Assembly: GCF_000384655.1 (NCBI RefSeq)
Contig: NZ_ARQI01000111.1
Coordinates: forward strand, 1 to 52,799
DNA: 52,799 bases
Reading direction: 5' to 3'
DNA from: Brachyspira innocens ATCC 29796
GTDB lineage: Bacteria; Spirochaetota; Brachyspiria; Brachyspirales; Brachyspiraceae
This document shows positions 8,678-17,502 of this stretch, piece after piece (within the stretch, counting starts at the first letter, position 1; each line of letters opens with the position of its first letter). The translations under genes were made by a program, and so were the position numbers. The notes beneath the pieces were generated by a model, which did not search any database, had not been told where the DNA came from, and worked only from the letters and a program-made list of their open reading frames with translations.

Positions 8678-9763
8678 TTATTTGAATATATTTTCAATCT
8701 TTTTTAATTCTTTTTTGTATTCTTTTGATATCTTATTCTTTAATTTTTCATCTTTTACAATATCACAGCATAATAAAACTTTTTCGTATAATTTTAGATA
8801 AAAAGAAGAATGTTTATTTGTGAAAGGCTCGCTAATAAAATCCCATATCTCTTTTTCTGTTTCTTTATCATTAATATTAAGCATTATATCCGCTGATCTT
8901 TCTATTATATATCTGCCTAAATTAATATCATAAAAATTATCATCTTGAATATTTTTTATATTGTTCATATATTTTGATATTAATTGCCAAGCATAATCAT
9001 ATTTATTATTATCAATTAAAGATTTAAGATAACTATTTAAAGCAGAAACTATATCCCAATTACTTTCATTTTCTTGAAGAATTATTTCAAAAAGTTTTTT
9101 AGTAGTTTCAAGTAAAGATTCTTTATCTTCTATAAATGATACATAATATTTTAATTTATCTAAATTCTTTTTGTCCCATTCTTTTACATTGCTTTTCCAT
9201 ATACAAACAAGTTTTGAAAACAATGTTAACTCATTAATATCTATAGTATATGATATTATAGAATCTAAATTTAATTCATCTAATCTTTCATTATAATAAT
9301 TATAGTCATCAATACCATAACCGCAATTACAATCAAAGTTTGCATTTTTTGCTTTATCAAATAAATCTTTATATTTAGAGAGTAATTTATTTATATCACC
9401 ATTATAAAGTTTGACAAATAAAAAACTTATAATTTCCAAAGAAGTACCTATACCTTGATAAGAATTAGTTTGTCTGTCTTTTATTTCTTCTTCAAACAAA
9501 AAAACAAGCAAATCTTCAAATGATTTTTTATTCATTAAATCATTTCTATTTTTATGATAAAGCATAGATAAAACTAATTTTAATCTTTCAATATAATTTT
9601 TATCTTTTGTATATTCCGCCTCATTATCTTCTTTATATACAAATGGAGCAATATTTATTTCAAATTGTTCTTTATCATTATTTTCTAAATAATTTAATAA
9701 TTCTTCAAAAACATTATAATATTCTTTCAAACAATCATTAAACATCTCCTGATACAATAACAT
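8678..9763 (-). CDS. protein of unknown function, helical, 361 residues
   Basis: I do not recognise the family. The protein is soluble, highly charged and lysine/glutamate/asparagine-rich, with no signal peptide or membrane segment. It appears to be almost entirely helical, with a central Cys/Gly/Tyr-rich spot NANFDCNCGYGIDDYNYYN near residue 150 that could be a loop or metal site. GAGGGA precedes the ATG well. It stands alone between a GC-rich repeat and the ClC gene (49 nt upstream), in an accessory-looking setting. It could be a lineage-specific or contact-dependent immunity-type protein, but nothing visible proves this. Confidence 0.7.
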   Translation of the reverse strand: MLLYQEMFNDCLKEYYNVFEELLNYLENNDKEQFEINIAPFVYKEDNEAEYTKDKNYIERLKLVLSMLYHKNRNDLMNKKSFEDLLVFLFEEEIKDRQTNSYQGIGTSLEIISFLFVKLYNGDINKLLSKYKDLFDKAKNANFDCNCGYGIDDYNYYNERLDELNLDSIISYTIDINELTLFSKLVCIWKSNVKEWDKKNLDKLKYYVSFIEDKESLLETTKKLFEIILQENESNWDIVSALNSYLKSLIDNNKYDYAWQLISKYMNNIKNIQDDNFYDINLGRYIIERSADIMLNINDKETEKEIWDFISEPFTNKHSSFYLKLYEKVLLCCDIVKDEKLKNKISKEYKKELKKIENIFK

Positions 9764-9812
9764 ATAAATCCCTCAAAACATATAATTAGTTTTATATTCA
9801 TTATTTATTTTG

Positions 9813-11063
9813 TTATTTATCTTGGTCATATATAGAAGTTACACCAAGCACTTTAGCAACCATGTATGATATAATTGCCGTCATTACCAGAGCAGAAAAG
9901 TTTGAAATAGAATTTGATATCTCTAGTATTAATATACATACCATTATAGGAGTTCTTGTAATGCCAGACATAAGAGAAGTTATGCCAAGAAGTATAAATA
10001 AATCTCCGTATACAGCATAATCTGGAAAATATTTAATAAGAAAGGTATCATATACAGATCCTATAGAAGCTCCAAGTATAAATGTAGGGAAAAATACTCC
10101 TCCTACAGCACCAGATGTGGCACATACAGAGGTATAAAAAAGTTTAACAAATATAAGTATAAAAAGCATAGAAACAGAAAATTTGTCTTTAACAATACTT
10201 CCTATAAGCAAATCGCCACTACCTAAAACATAAGGAAAAAACATTATCATAAAACCAGCAAGTAAAAAAGCAGGCACTGGGCGAATTATATCATTTTTAA
10301 TTTTCTGATACATCTTAGAAAAGAAATTCATAAGAAAGTTTAAAATTGAAGCAAGTATTCCGCATATTATACCAAAAGGAAGAATAGATATATAATGTCT
10401 TACTTCAAGTATTTTAGGCAAATCAAAATTAAGTATAAATCCCTGCCCTACTATATGCTCCACAACCAATATTGAAGCTATTGAAGAAAAAACTATGCAT
10501 ACAAATACTATATGGTTTTTCTGTTCGCCAAGCTCCTCAAAAGAAAAAGCAATCCCAGTAAAAGGAGCACTGAAAGTAGCTGTCATTCCAGCACAAGCAC
10601 CTGAAACAAGCAGATATCTTCTATATTTAGATAATTTAGAAAAATATTTATGAAAGAAAAGCCCTACAAGCATACCAACATGCATAGAAGGACCAGCTCT
10701 TCCTAATGAAATACCGCTTGCAAAAGATATCATACTGCCTAAAAGTTTAAATAAAATTTCAAAAAATATGTTTTTTGGTTCATGAAGCGATATATAATAT
10801 TTTATCTGCGGAACTCCAGCACCTCTTATCTGGGGGTACTGCGTTAATATATAACCTATAAGACAGCCCATACCTATAAGAAATATAAAAAGAAGTATAG
10901 GATAATACCACCTGTCAAATATAAAATTTGAAACATAAAAGACATTAACACTTAATCTATACAATATTAATCTATAAATAGAAACTATAAATCCTACAAC
11001 AGCACCTATACATGCTGACAATACAAAAAGTTTTATATATTTTATTTCAAAGTTTATATTCAT
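9813..11063 (-). CDS. ClC family chloride channel/transporter lacking the external gating glutamate
   Basis: 416-residue polytopic membrane protein with the ClC signature segments: GAGVPQIKYY (GSGIP region), GRAGPSMHVG (GREGP region), SAPFTGIAFSFEE and GGVFFPTFILGA (GxFxP region). In the second motif the codon is GCT (Ala) where proton-coupled exchangers have Glu (E148 in E. coli ClC-ec1). In that family replacement of this Glu abolishes H+ coupling, so passive chloride or other anion conduction is plausible. The internal glutamate in SFEE is kept. No CBS domains follow the membrane part. Neighbouring genes give no functional hint. Confidence 0.9.
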   Translation of the reverse strand: MNINFEIKYIKLFVLSACIGAVVGFIVSIYRLILYRLSVNVFYVSNFIFDRWYYPILLFIFLIGMGCLIGYILTQYPQIRGAGVPQIKYYISLHEPKNIFFEILFKLLGSMISFASGISLGRAGPSMHVGMLVGLFFHKYFSKLSKYRRYLLVSGACAGMTATFSAPFTGIAFSFEELGEQKNHIVFVCIVFSSIASILVVEHIVGQGFILNFDLPKILEVRHYISILPFGIICGILASILNFLMNFFSKMYQKIKNDIIRPVPAFLLAGFMIMFFPYVLGSGDLLIGSIVKDKFSVSMLFILIFVKLFYTSVCATSGAVGGVFFPTFILGASIGSVYDTFLIKYFPDYAVYGDLFILLGITSLMSGITRTPIMVCILILEISNSISNFSALVMTAIISYMVAKVLGVTSIYDQDK

Positions 11064-11117
11064 TATTCTAATCGTTGTTTTTATTTTTATATGTTTTTTA
11101 TTTATTAATTATAACAA

Positions 11118-12218
11118 TCAAACATTAAATCTAAAAGTTACAACATCGCCTTCCTGCATAAGATACTGTTTTCCTTCAAGTCTTATAGCTCCAGCCTCTT
11201 TGGCTTTAACAAAACTTCCAAGCTCTAAAAGTTTATCGCAGTTTATAACTTCAGCACTGATAAATCCTCTTTCAAAATCGCTGTGTATAACACCAGCAGC
11301 CTCTGGGGCATAAGCTCCTTCTCTAACTGTCCAAGCTCTTGTTTCATCTTCTCCAGAAGTTAGGAATGTTAAAAGTTTTAATAATCTGTGTCCAGCCTTT
11401 GTAAGTCTTGCAACTCCTGATTCTTTAACTCCTAAATCTTCTAAATAGCTTAATCTCTCCTCTTCGTCCAAATCCTGTAAATCTGCCTCTATCTTAGCAC
11501 TGAAAGGTATTAACTCAATATTTCTTTCATCTGCATACTTTTGTAATGTTACATAATTAGGATTTTTCTCTGGATTAGCAAGTTCATTTTCTGATAAATT
11601 AGCACCTATCATCATGCTTTTTGCTGTAAGTAAAAATAATGGCTTTAATATTTCTTTCTCTGTATCTGTTAGATCGAGACTAAATACTGGCTTAAAATTA
11701 TTTAACTCTGGAAGTATTTTTTCAAGCAATGCAACTTCCTCTTCTGCCGATTTTACTTTAGCCCCTTTTGCTATCTTTTTTTGTTTCTCCATTCTAGCAT
11801 TAACAGTTTCAATATCGGCAAGCATAAGCTCTGTTAATATAATATCCAAATCTCTTAAAGGATCAACATCTCCTATATGAGTAATATTTCCATCTTCAAA
11901 TACACGTACAACATGAAGCACCGCATTAACTTCTCTAATATGAGAAAGAAATTTGTTGCCTAATCCCTCACCTTTTGAAGCTCCTTTTACAAGTCCTGCA
12001 ATATCTACAAATGTTGTTGTGTTATAAACTTTCTTTTTTGATTTGAAAAGTGCTGCTAATTTATCAACTCTTTCATCTTTTATTATAGCTGTAGCTTCAT
12101 TTTTATCTATAGTACAAAACGGATAATTAGCCGCTTCAGCATGAGCATTAGTTAAAGCATTAAAAAGTGTTGATTTTCCTACATTTGGAAGTCCTACTAT
12201 TCCTATAGATAAAGCCAT
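11118..12218 (-). CDS. ychF: YchF/OLA1-type P-loop ATPase
   Basis: 366 residues, the standard length. P-loop GLPNVGKSTLF at residue 8, switch region DIAGLVKGASKGEGLGNKFL, and the diverged G4 motif ANLSENE (N..E rather than NKxD), which underlies the ATP preference of this family. A coiled-coil insert lies near residues 140-165, and a C-terminal TGS domain ends in GDVVTFRFNV. It binds ribosomes and is linked to oxidative stress and translation in other bacteria. AAGGA is correctly spaced before the ATG. Single-gene unit. Confidence 0.96.
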   Translation of the reverse strand: MALSIGIVGLPNVGKSTLFNALTNAHAEAANYPFCTIDKNEATAIIKDERVDKLAALFKSKKKVYNTTTFVDIAGLVKGASKGEGLGNKFLSHIREVNAVLHVVRVFEDGNITHIGDVDPLRDLDIILTELMLADIETVNARMEKQKKIAKGAKVKSAEEEVALLEKILPELNNFKPVFSLDLTDTEKEILKPLFLLTAKSMMIGANLSENELANPEKNPNYVTLQKYADERNIELIPFSAKIEADLQDLDEEERLSYLEDLGVKESGVARLTKAGHRLLKLLTFLTSGEDETRAWTVREGAYAPEAAGVIHSDFERGFISAEVINCDKLLELGSFVKAKEAGAIRLEGKQYLMQEGDVVTFRFNV

Positions 12219-12360
12219 AATTTTATTTCCTTAAAAGATATTTAATTTTATATTACAAATAAAAATTATTTTTTACGGTAACATTATATATTAAAAAATA
12301 TTAATAACAAGTATATTAAAAAGCATAATAAAATTTTTTTATTAATTTATAATTTATTAG

Positions 12361-12658
12361 ACTTGTTTCAAAACTACTTAACAACATTAAATATAAAATT
12401 ATTTGATTTTTAAAATTAGAAATATGATGTTTTACATGTGGTATAAAACATCATTTTAGTATATAAACATGCAGTCTTTAGCTTGCCTACGTCAGCTGTG
12501 CCGCTTACCTAGTAAGTGTCTAGGTGGCAAAAGAAGTTGGGTTGCCAAAGGCACGCAGAGCAGGCACAACTGTGTGCTTCGCAGCAAAGCCCAAACTATA
12601 ATTAAAAAAATATTAAATTAAAAAACTATAAATATTAATAAATTGAGTTTTGAAACAA
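12361..12658. repeat. GC-rich intergenic repeat with terminal inverted repeats, copy A
   Basis: This fills most of the 12219-12728 gap. It opens with ACTTGTTTCAAAACT (12361-12375) and closes with AGTTTTGAAACAA (12646-12658), a 13-bp perfect terminal inverted repeat. The inside has blocks shared with other copies: a GTTTTACATGT...TATAAA...AGTATATAAA.ATGCAGTCTTT stretch (12430-12480), found inverted in copy B, and CTGTGTGCTTCGCAGCAAA (12569-12587), found again near 50110. No ORF of note is present, so a non-autonomous mobile element (MITE-like) is one reading. Confidence 0.75.
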
Positions 12659-12728
12659 ATATAGTGTATTGTAATGTTTTATTAAATTTGTTATTATTAT
12701 GTTAATAAAATATATGGAAATAAATATT

Positions 12729-13634
12729 ATGAATAAATCTATAAAAGGCGTTTTAATAAGAAAAAATGTATCGCTTAAAAAATTCAATACTTTCAGAGTT
12801 AATGCTAAAGCTGCAGAATTCTATATTCCAGAGACCATTAACGGATTTATAGATTTAATAAAACTTCTTAATGAAAAAGATAAAAGATATTTAATATTAG
12901 GAGGCGGAAGCAATATATTATTTTTGGATAAGGTAATAGAGTTTCCAATAATATATACAGGTTTTTTCAGCCGTATAGAACATACATCGCATAATATATT
13001 AGCATATTCTGGTGCAAGAGTTATTGACACTGTAAAATACGCTTATAAAAATGCATTTACTGGTTTGGAATTTTTATATGGTCTGCCCGGAAGCATAGGC
13101 GGGGCAGCTTACATGAATGCAAGATGTTATGAGCATTCGGTATCTGAGTTTATAGACAGTGTTGGAATAATAGATGATAATATTGAATATATGCATATAG
13201 GAAATAATGAATGCCAATATGATTATAAAAGAAGTATTTTTCAGGATAAAAAATATATTATCTTGGATGTAAGATTTAAATTAAATAAATCATCAAAAAA
13301 ATTAATAAAACCAGAAATGAATAAATATCTTAAAGACAGAAAAACAAAACATCAATTTACATATCCTTCTGCAGGAAGTACATTTCTAAATGATTATAAT
13401 ACAAATATGATAGCTGGAAAAGTTATAGACTCTATCAATATGCGGGGTGTAAGATTAGGAGGAGCTATGGTTTCTCCTTATCATGCCAATTTTATAGTTA
13501 ATTATAATAATGCCTCTGGTTATGATATACTTAATCTTATGAGAAAGGTAAAAGAAGAAGTATATAATCAAAAAGGAATTACTCTTAATGCTGAAGTGAG
13601 AATAATATCCAATGATGAAGAGGCAAAATTATAG
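12729..13634 (+). CDS. murB: UDP-N-acetylenolpyruvoylglucosamine reductase MurB
   Basis: FAD-dependent enzyme that makes UDP-MurNAc for peptidoglycan. It shows KKFNTFRVNAKA (FAD domain start), LGGGSNILF, EFLYGLPGSIGGAAYMNA, the YKRSIF tyrosine motif, and PSAGSTFLN with the catalytic serine, ending in NAEVRII. The Tyr loop and length fit the short type II-like forms. The open frame extends to ATGs at 12699 and 12714. I prefer 12729 because GGAA lies at a suitable distance and the others have no Shine-Dalgarno. It converges with the thioesterase gene, 2 nt apart. Confidence 0.92.
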   Translation: MNKSIKGVLIRKNVSLKKFNTFRVNAKAAEFYIPETINGFIDLIKLLNEKDKRYLILGGGSNILFLDKVIEFPIIYTGFFSRIEHTSHNILAYSGARVIDTVKYAYKNAFTGLEFLYGLPGSIGGAAYMNARCYEHSVSEFIDSVGIIDDNIEYMHIGNNECQYDYKRSIFQDKKYIILDVRFKLNKSSKKLIKPEMNKYLKDRKTKHQFTYPSAGSTFLNDYNTNMIAGKVIDSINMRGVRLGGAMVSPYHANFIVNYNNASGYDILNLMRKVKEEVYNQKGITLNAEVRIISNDEEAKL

Positions 13635-13636
13635 TA

Positions 13637-14344
13637 TCATAAACTATAAGAAAACTCTATAATTGCATATGTTTTATTATCTTCATTATCAAACTTTAGT
13701 AAAACTTTATCATCAATTAGAGCCTTTTTTACCACTATAGTATCACCTAAAGCGGCAGGAACTCTGTACTCTATTCTTATTCTTTTAAAATCATCATCGG
13801 CATAATCTATAGCCATATCAATATACCTTGCATTATTAACATGATTATTGTCATCTATGCAGTATTTTTTTACTTTAAATCTGTCAATTTCTTTTAACAA
13901 ATTATTATCAGTTTTTATTTTTCTAGGCAGATAATTCATATCCTGTTTTTTATCAAATTTATAATTTTCTATAAACGAAGAAGGAACCCTAATCAAAGCA
14001 CCGCTTGATAAATCTACAAATCCTCCTATAGCATAGCAAATAGCAAGTTCATTATCATTTTCATCATATATTACAGTATTTCTATATCCATACGCCTCAT
14101 TACATTCATATACATAAGTACGTACTGTTATTTTATCGCTGTATTTTGGTAGTTTATATATATCAACCTGCCTTGATACCAAAAACATACTTATATTGTT
14201 TTCATTAAAATATTTTGTAAGCTCTATATCAGAATCCAATTGAAAAAAAGAACAATCCTGCATAAGGTCAAATATAGATGAAGCTTTTAAAAGTCCGTCT
14301 TTATCTATTTGGCTTGTTCCTACTACAGTTTTCATTTCGTACAT
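13637..14344 (-). CDS. acyl-ACP thioesterase (FatA-type)
   Basis: About 235 residues in a double hot-dog arrangement. The second half holds the catalytic block CIDDNNHVNNARYIDMA (D.N.HVNN), typical of acyl-ACP thioesterases. The N-terminal half has YGYRNTVIYDENDNELAICYAIGGFVDL. It hydrolyses acyl-ACP to free fatty acid, either ending fatty-acid synthesis or supplying fatty acids. The frame runs to a TTG at 14350; the ATG at 14344 with AAGG upstream is preferred. Monocistronic; it abuts murB tail to tail. Confidence 0.85.
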   Translation of the reverse strand: MYEMKTVVGTSQIDKDGLLKASSIFDLMQDCSFFQLDSDIELTKYFNENNISMFLVSRQVDIYKLPKYSDKITVRTYVYECNEAYGYRNTVIYDENDNELAICYAIGGFVDLSSGALIRVPSSFIENYKFDKKQDMNYLPRKIKTDNNLLKEIDRFKVKKYCIDDNNHVNNARYIDMAIDYADDDFKRIRIEYRVPAALGDTIVVKKALIDDKVLLKFDNEDNKTYAIIEFSYSL

Positions 14345-14416
14345 ACACAATAACCTTTTATTACAATTTATTTTTAAAAAATATTATAATACTAAAAATA
14401 TAATTGTCAAAGATAA

Positions 14417-15697
14417 TTAATTTTTTAGTTTTGTAAGTGCCTCTTCTTTATTTTGTTTAGCCCTTTCATAATCAGGATTTATTTCTATGGCTTTATCATA
14501 ATCTTTTATAGCCTCTTCATAAAGCCCCATACAATATTTTGTAAAGCCTCTGTTGTTATAAGCGTCAGCAGATTGAGGATTTAATTCTATAACCCTATCA
14601 TAATTTTTTAAAGCCTCTTTATAATCTGACAAATTATAATATGAAAGTGCTTTATTATAATATGCTTCTATATTATTATCATCAAACTCTGTTACAATAT
14701 CATAATCTTTTATAGCATCTTCATGAAGACCAAGATTATTTTTTGCAAGTGCTCTATTATAATATGCATCAATATATGAATGCTCTATATTTAATGCTGT
14801 ATCAAAATCGCTTATAGCTTCTTCATAAAGCCCTAATGCACTTTTAGAGTTGCCTCTGTTATTGTATGCATAGTAATACTGGGGATTTAATTCTATAGCT
14901 TTATCAAAATCCTTTATAGAATCCTCATAAAGTCCGAGATTATACTTTGCTATTCCTCTGTTGTTGTATGCATCAGTATATTCATCATATATCTCTAAAG
15001 ATTTATTTATATCGAGTATAGCCTCATTATATAATTTTAATCCTATTTTGCAAACTCCTCTATTATTATATGCATAGGCACTGCTCGCAGGAGAAATCTC
15101 TATTGCCTTATTATAATAAAAAATAGCCTCTTCATAAAGTCCAATGCTTCTTTTAGCATCTCCTATACCATTATATGCATATATATCATTATTGTCCAAC
15201 TCCAAAACTTTTTTATAATCTTCTATAGCTTCTGTATATTGTTTTGAAATCAATTTTATAAATGCTCTGTCGCTGTATGCATCTATATTAGTGCTGTCCA
15301 AAATAATAGCTTTATCAATATCTTTTAAAGCCTCTTCATAATGTCCTAAATTACCTTTAGCAAATCCTCTGTCATCATATGCTTTTGAATGTGTAGGTAC
15401 TAATTCTATCACTTTATCATAGTCTTTTACAGATTCTTCATAAAGACCTAAATTGCATTTTGTATTAGCTCTGTTATAGTAAAGTTCAGCATAATTTTCA
15501 TCTGTTTCTATTGCCTTATCATAGTAATTAATAGCCTCTTCAAGATTGCCTAAAGCATTTTCTGAAAGCCCAAGATAGTTATATATTTCTGATTTAGTAT
15601 TTTCTTCTTCTTTATTTAAGGCTTTATTAAATAATTCTACAGCTTTTTTATATTCGCCTTCTTTAAATAGTTTTAAACCTTCTTCAAAGTATGACAT
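14417..15697 (-). CDS. tetratricopeptide-repeat protein
   Basis: 426 residues that are almost wholly TPRs: about twelve 34-residue units with the recurrent AYNNRGxxKxxLGLYEEAIKDYDKAIELNP pattern. There is no signal peptide and no other domain. It is a protein-interaction scaffold, and the partner is unknown. AAGGA precedes the ATG. The high internal DNA similarity between repeats makes this gene prone to unit gain or loss. Confidence 0.9.
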   Translation of the reverse strand: MSYFEEGLKLFKEGEYKKAVELFNKALNKEEENTKSEIYNYLGLSENALGNLEEAINYYDKAIETDENYAELYYNRANTKCNLGLYEESVKDYDKVIELVPTHSKAYDDRGFAKGNLGHYEEALKDIDKAIILDSTNIDAYSDRAFIKLISKQYTEAIEDYKKVLELDNNDIYAYNGIGDAKRSIGLYEEAIFYYNKAIEISPASSAYAYNNRGVCKIGLKLYNEAILDINKSLEIYDEYTDAYNNRGIAKYNLGLYEDSIKDFDKAIELNPQYYYAYNNRGNSKSALGLYEEAISDFDTALNIEHSYIDAYYNRALAKNNLGLHEDAIKDYDIVTEFDDNNIEAYYNKALSYYNLSDYKEALKNYDRVIELNPQSADAYNNRGFTKYCMGLYEEAIKDYDKAIEINPDYERAKQNKEEALTKLKN

Positions 15698-15796
15698 CTT
15701 ATTTCCTTATGTTCTTTATAATAATATAGTAATGAAAAATATAAAATAAAGCGTTGTTTTGTCAAGTAAAATGTTTATAAAAAGAATACAATAGAC

Positions 15797-16033
15797 TTGT
15801 TTCAAAACTAAATTTATTTATTTAATTGTGGGGACTAGCCCCACCGCTCTGCGTACTTCGTAACACCCCCACTTCTTTTGGACGCTGTCCGCCCGTGGCG
15901 TGGCACAAAGAAGCAAAAAGACTGCATATTTATATACTACAATTATAGTTTATATAACATGTAAAACATTATTTTTATAATTAATAAATTGTAAAAATTT
16001 CATATATAATCTTGTCAAGTACTTTTGAAACAA
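15797..16033. repeat. GC-rich intergenic repeat with terminal inverted repeats, copy B
   Basis: The gap 15698-16128 is mostly this element. It opens with TTGTTTCAAAACT (15797-15809) and closes with ACTTTTGAAACAA (16021-16033). Relative to copy A it is in the reverse orientation: the AGTATATAAA.ATGCAGTCTTT and GTTTTACATG blocks occur here as their complements at about 15919-15970. The block GGGACTAGCC and CCCCCACTTCTTTTG (15832-15880) is shared with the element at 47758. No coding potential seen. Confidence 0.75.
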
Positions 16034-16128
16034 TTCTAATATATTTATGCTTGATTTTTATGTTTATTATATTATAATGGTTATCAATTTTTTAATTTAC
16101 TATTATGGGGTTTATGAGGTAACAATTT

Positions 16129-17391
16129 ATGGAAGAAAATAGTATTCAAAATAACAATACAAATGAAAAAACAAATACAATTAATGATATAAACAGTAAA
16201 ATAGGAAAAATATTAGAAAATAATTTAATATCAAATTTAATAATTATTTTTATAGGTCTTATTGCTTCATCTCTTATTACATTTACTATTTTTATTTTGA
16301 TGAATAATAGAATTTCTAGATTCCTTATGGATTCAGAATATAGTTTTACTTTATTTACTCCATTTTTTCATCTATTTTATTTTTTCTCTTTAAGTTTGAT
16401 ATTTTATATAAATAAAAATTTTAATTTAAAAAATATATTAATAACATTTCTATCAGCTATTTTTATATTTATTGTAGATTTAAGCACTGGTTTTTTTATA
16501 AGAAGTGTTGCTATAGATAATATGGATTTTTTTGAACAAATCTCTATTATAAAATATATATTTAATAATATAATATTTTTTATAATAATAGCTTTATCAT
16601 ATAATGGTTTTCAAGTATTAAACTCCAAAAGTATTTCAGAGTTCTTTACTTTTTCTGCTGACATATCAATATTTGCAGGCTTGATAGCAGGTGTAGTATC
16701 AGCAGTATTTGGAATATTTGCAGCGATAGTTTTATTTTTAATAAAAGATATTATTGGCAGTTTAGATGATGATATTATAATAAAATTAATAGTATTATCA
16801 GGATCATTTTTTACTTCATTATTTCCTTTTTTGGTATATACAGTTTATAGGAATATGAAAACTAATATTTCTATATATTTATCAAGAATATTAATGCCTT
16901 TCAGTTTATTATTTATATTTATACTTTTGATTCTCTTATTAATGCCCGACATAAGCCCTTATGATAACAGAGTCAGTTTTATACTTTATAATATAATGCT
17001 TGCTATAATTGTATTGAACATGTTCTTTATAAGGATTGATTATAAATCAAGTATATTTACTAAGGCTTTATATATTGTTCTTCCTTTAATAGCAATTATT
17101 TTTGATATATTAGTGTTAACATCTTCTTTGTACAGATTAGTAGAATATGGTATAAGCCCAAATAAAATAACATTGATAGGTACAAATTTAGTTATGTTAG
17201 GCAATTTGATTTTTATAACATTTTTTAATATCAAGTCTATACTGATAATATTCAAAAAAACTGATAGTATTCCAAATATAAAAGAAATCACTATAGGTAA
17301 TACCAAATCAGTATTTTATATATATATTTACGGAGTTTGGGCTTTTATAGTATGTTTTATAATACCTGTATTATATAGTATATTTGGATAA
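16129..17391 (+). CDS. polytopic membrane protein of unknown function
   Basis: 420 residues. A polar, Asn/Thr-rich N-terminal tail of about 35 residues is followed by roughly nine or ten hydrophobic helices separated by short loops. No transporter, enzyme or sensor motif is recognised. The protein has almost no large soluble part. GAGGT lies 8 nt before the ATG. It is isolated between a GC-rich repeat and the ankyrin/Rpn block, with a terminator hairpin at 17456 belonging to the opposite strand. Confidence 0.75.
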   Translation: MEENSIQNNNTNEKTNTINDINSKIGKILENNLISNLIIIFIGLIASSLITFTIFILMNNRISRFLMDSEYSFTLFTPFFHLFYFFSLSLIFYINKNFNLKNILITFLSAIFIFIVDLSTGFFIRSVAIDNMDFFEQISIIKYIFNNIIFFIIIALSYNGFQVLNSKSISEFFTFSADISIFAGLIAGVVSAVFGIFAAIVLFLIKDIIGSLDDDIIIKLIVLSGSFFTSLFPFLVYTVYRNMKTNISIYLSRILMPFSLLFIFILLILLLMPDISPYDNRVSFILYNIMLAIIVLNMFFIRIDYKSSIFTKALYIVLPLIAIIFDILVLTSSLYRLVEYGISPNKITLIGTNLVMLGNLIFITFFNIKSILIIFKKTDSIPNIKEITIGNTKSVFYIYIYGVWAFIVCFIIPVLYSIFG

Positions 17392-17455
17392 TAAAAAATA
17401 ATTTTCAAATTATTATATAACCAAATATAATTTGTCAAAATTAAAAAATGTAAAT

Positions 17456-17489
17456 AAAAAAGTTCATACATATAATGCATGCACTTTTT
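17456..17489 (-). terminator. hairpin terminator, family member T1
   Basis: AAAAAGTGCATGCA...TGTATGAACTTTTTT read on the minus strand forms a stem followed by T residues, directly after the ankyrin lipoprotein gene. It belongs to a set of near-identical hairpins (also at 19252, 22493, 23492, 25301) that close most genes of this block. Confidence 0.75.
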
Positions 17490-17502
17490 ATTATTTTTAT
17501 AT

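Noticed and set aside
12699-12728. Longer N terminus for MurB from 12699 or 12714
   Set aside because: No Shine-Dalgarno at those ATGs and no family conservation in the extra residues; 12729 preferred, though not proven.
14417-15697. Repeated DNA in the TPR gene considered as a CRISPR or satellite array
   Set aside because: The roughly 102-bp periodicity is the 34-residue TPR repeat in one continuous reading frame.
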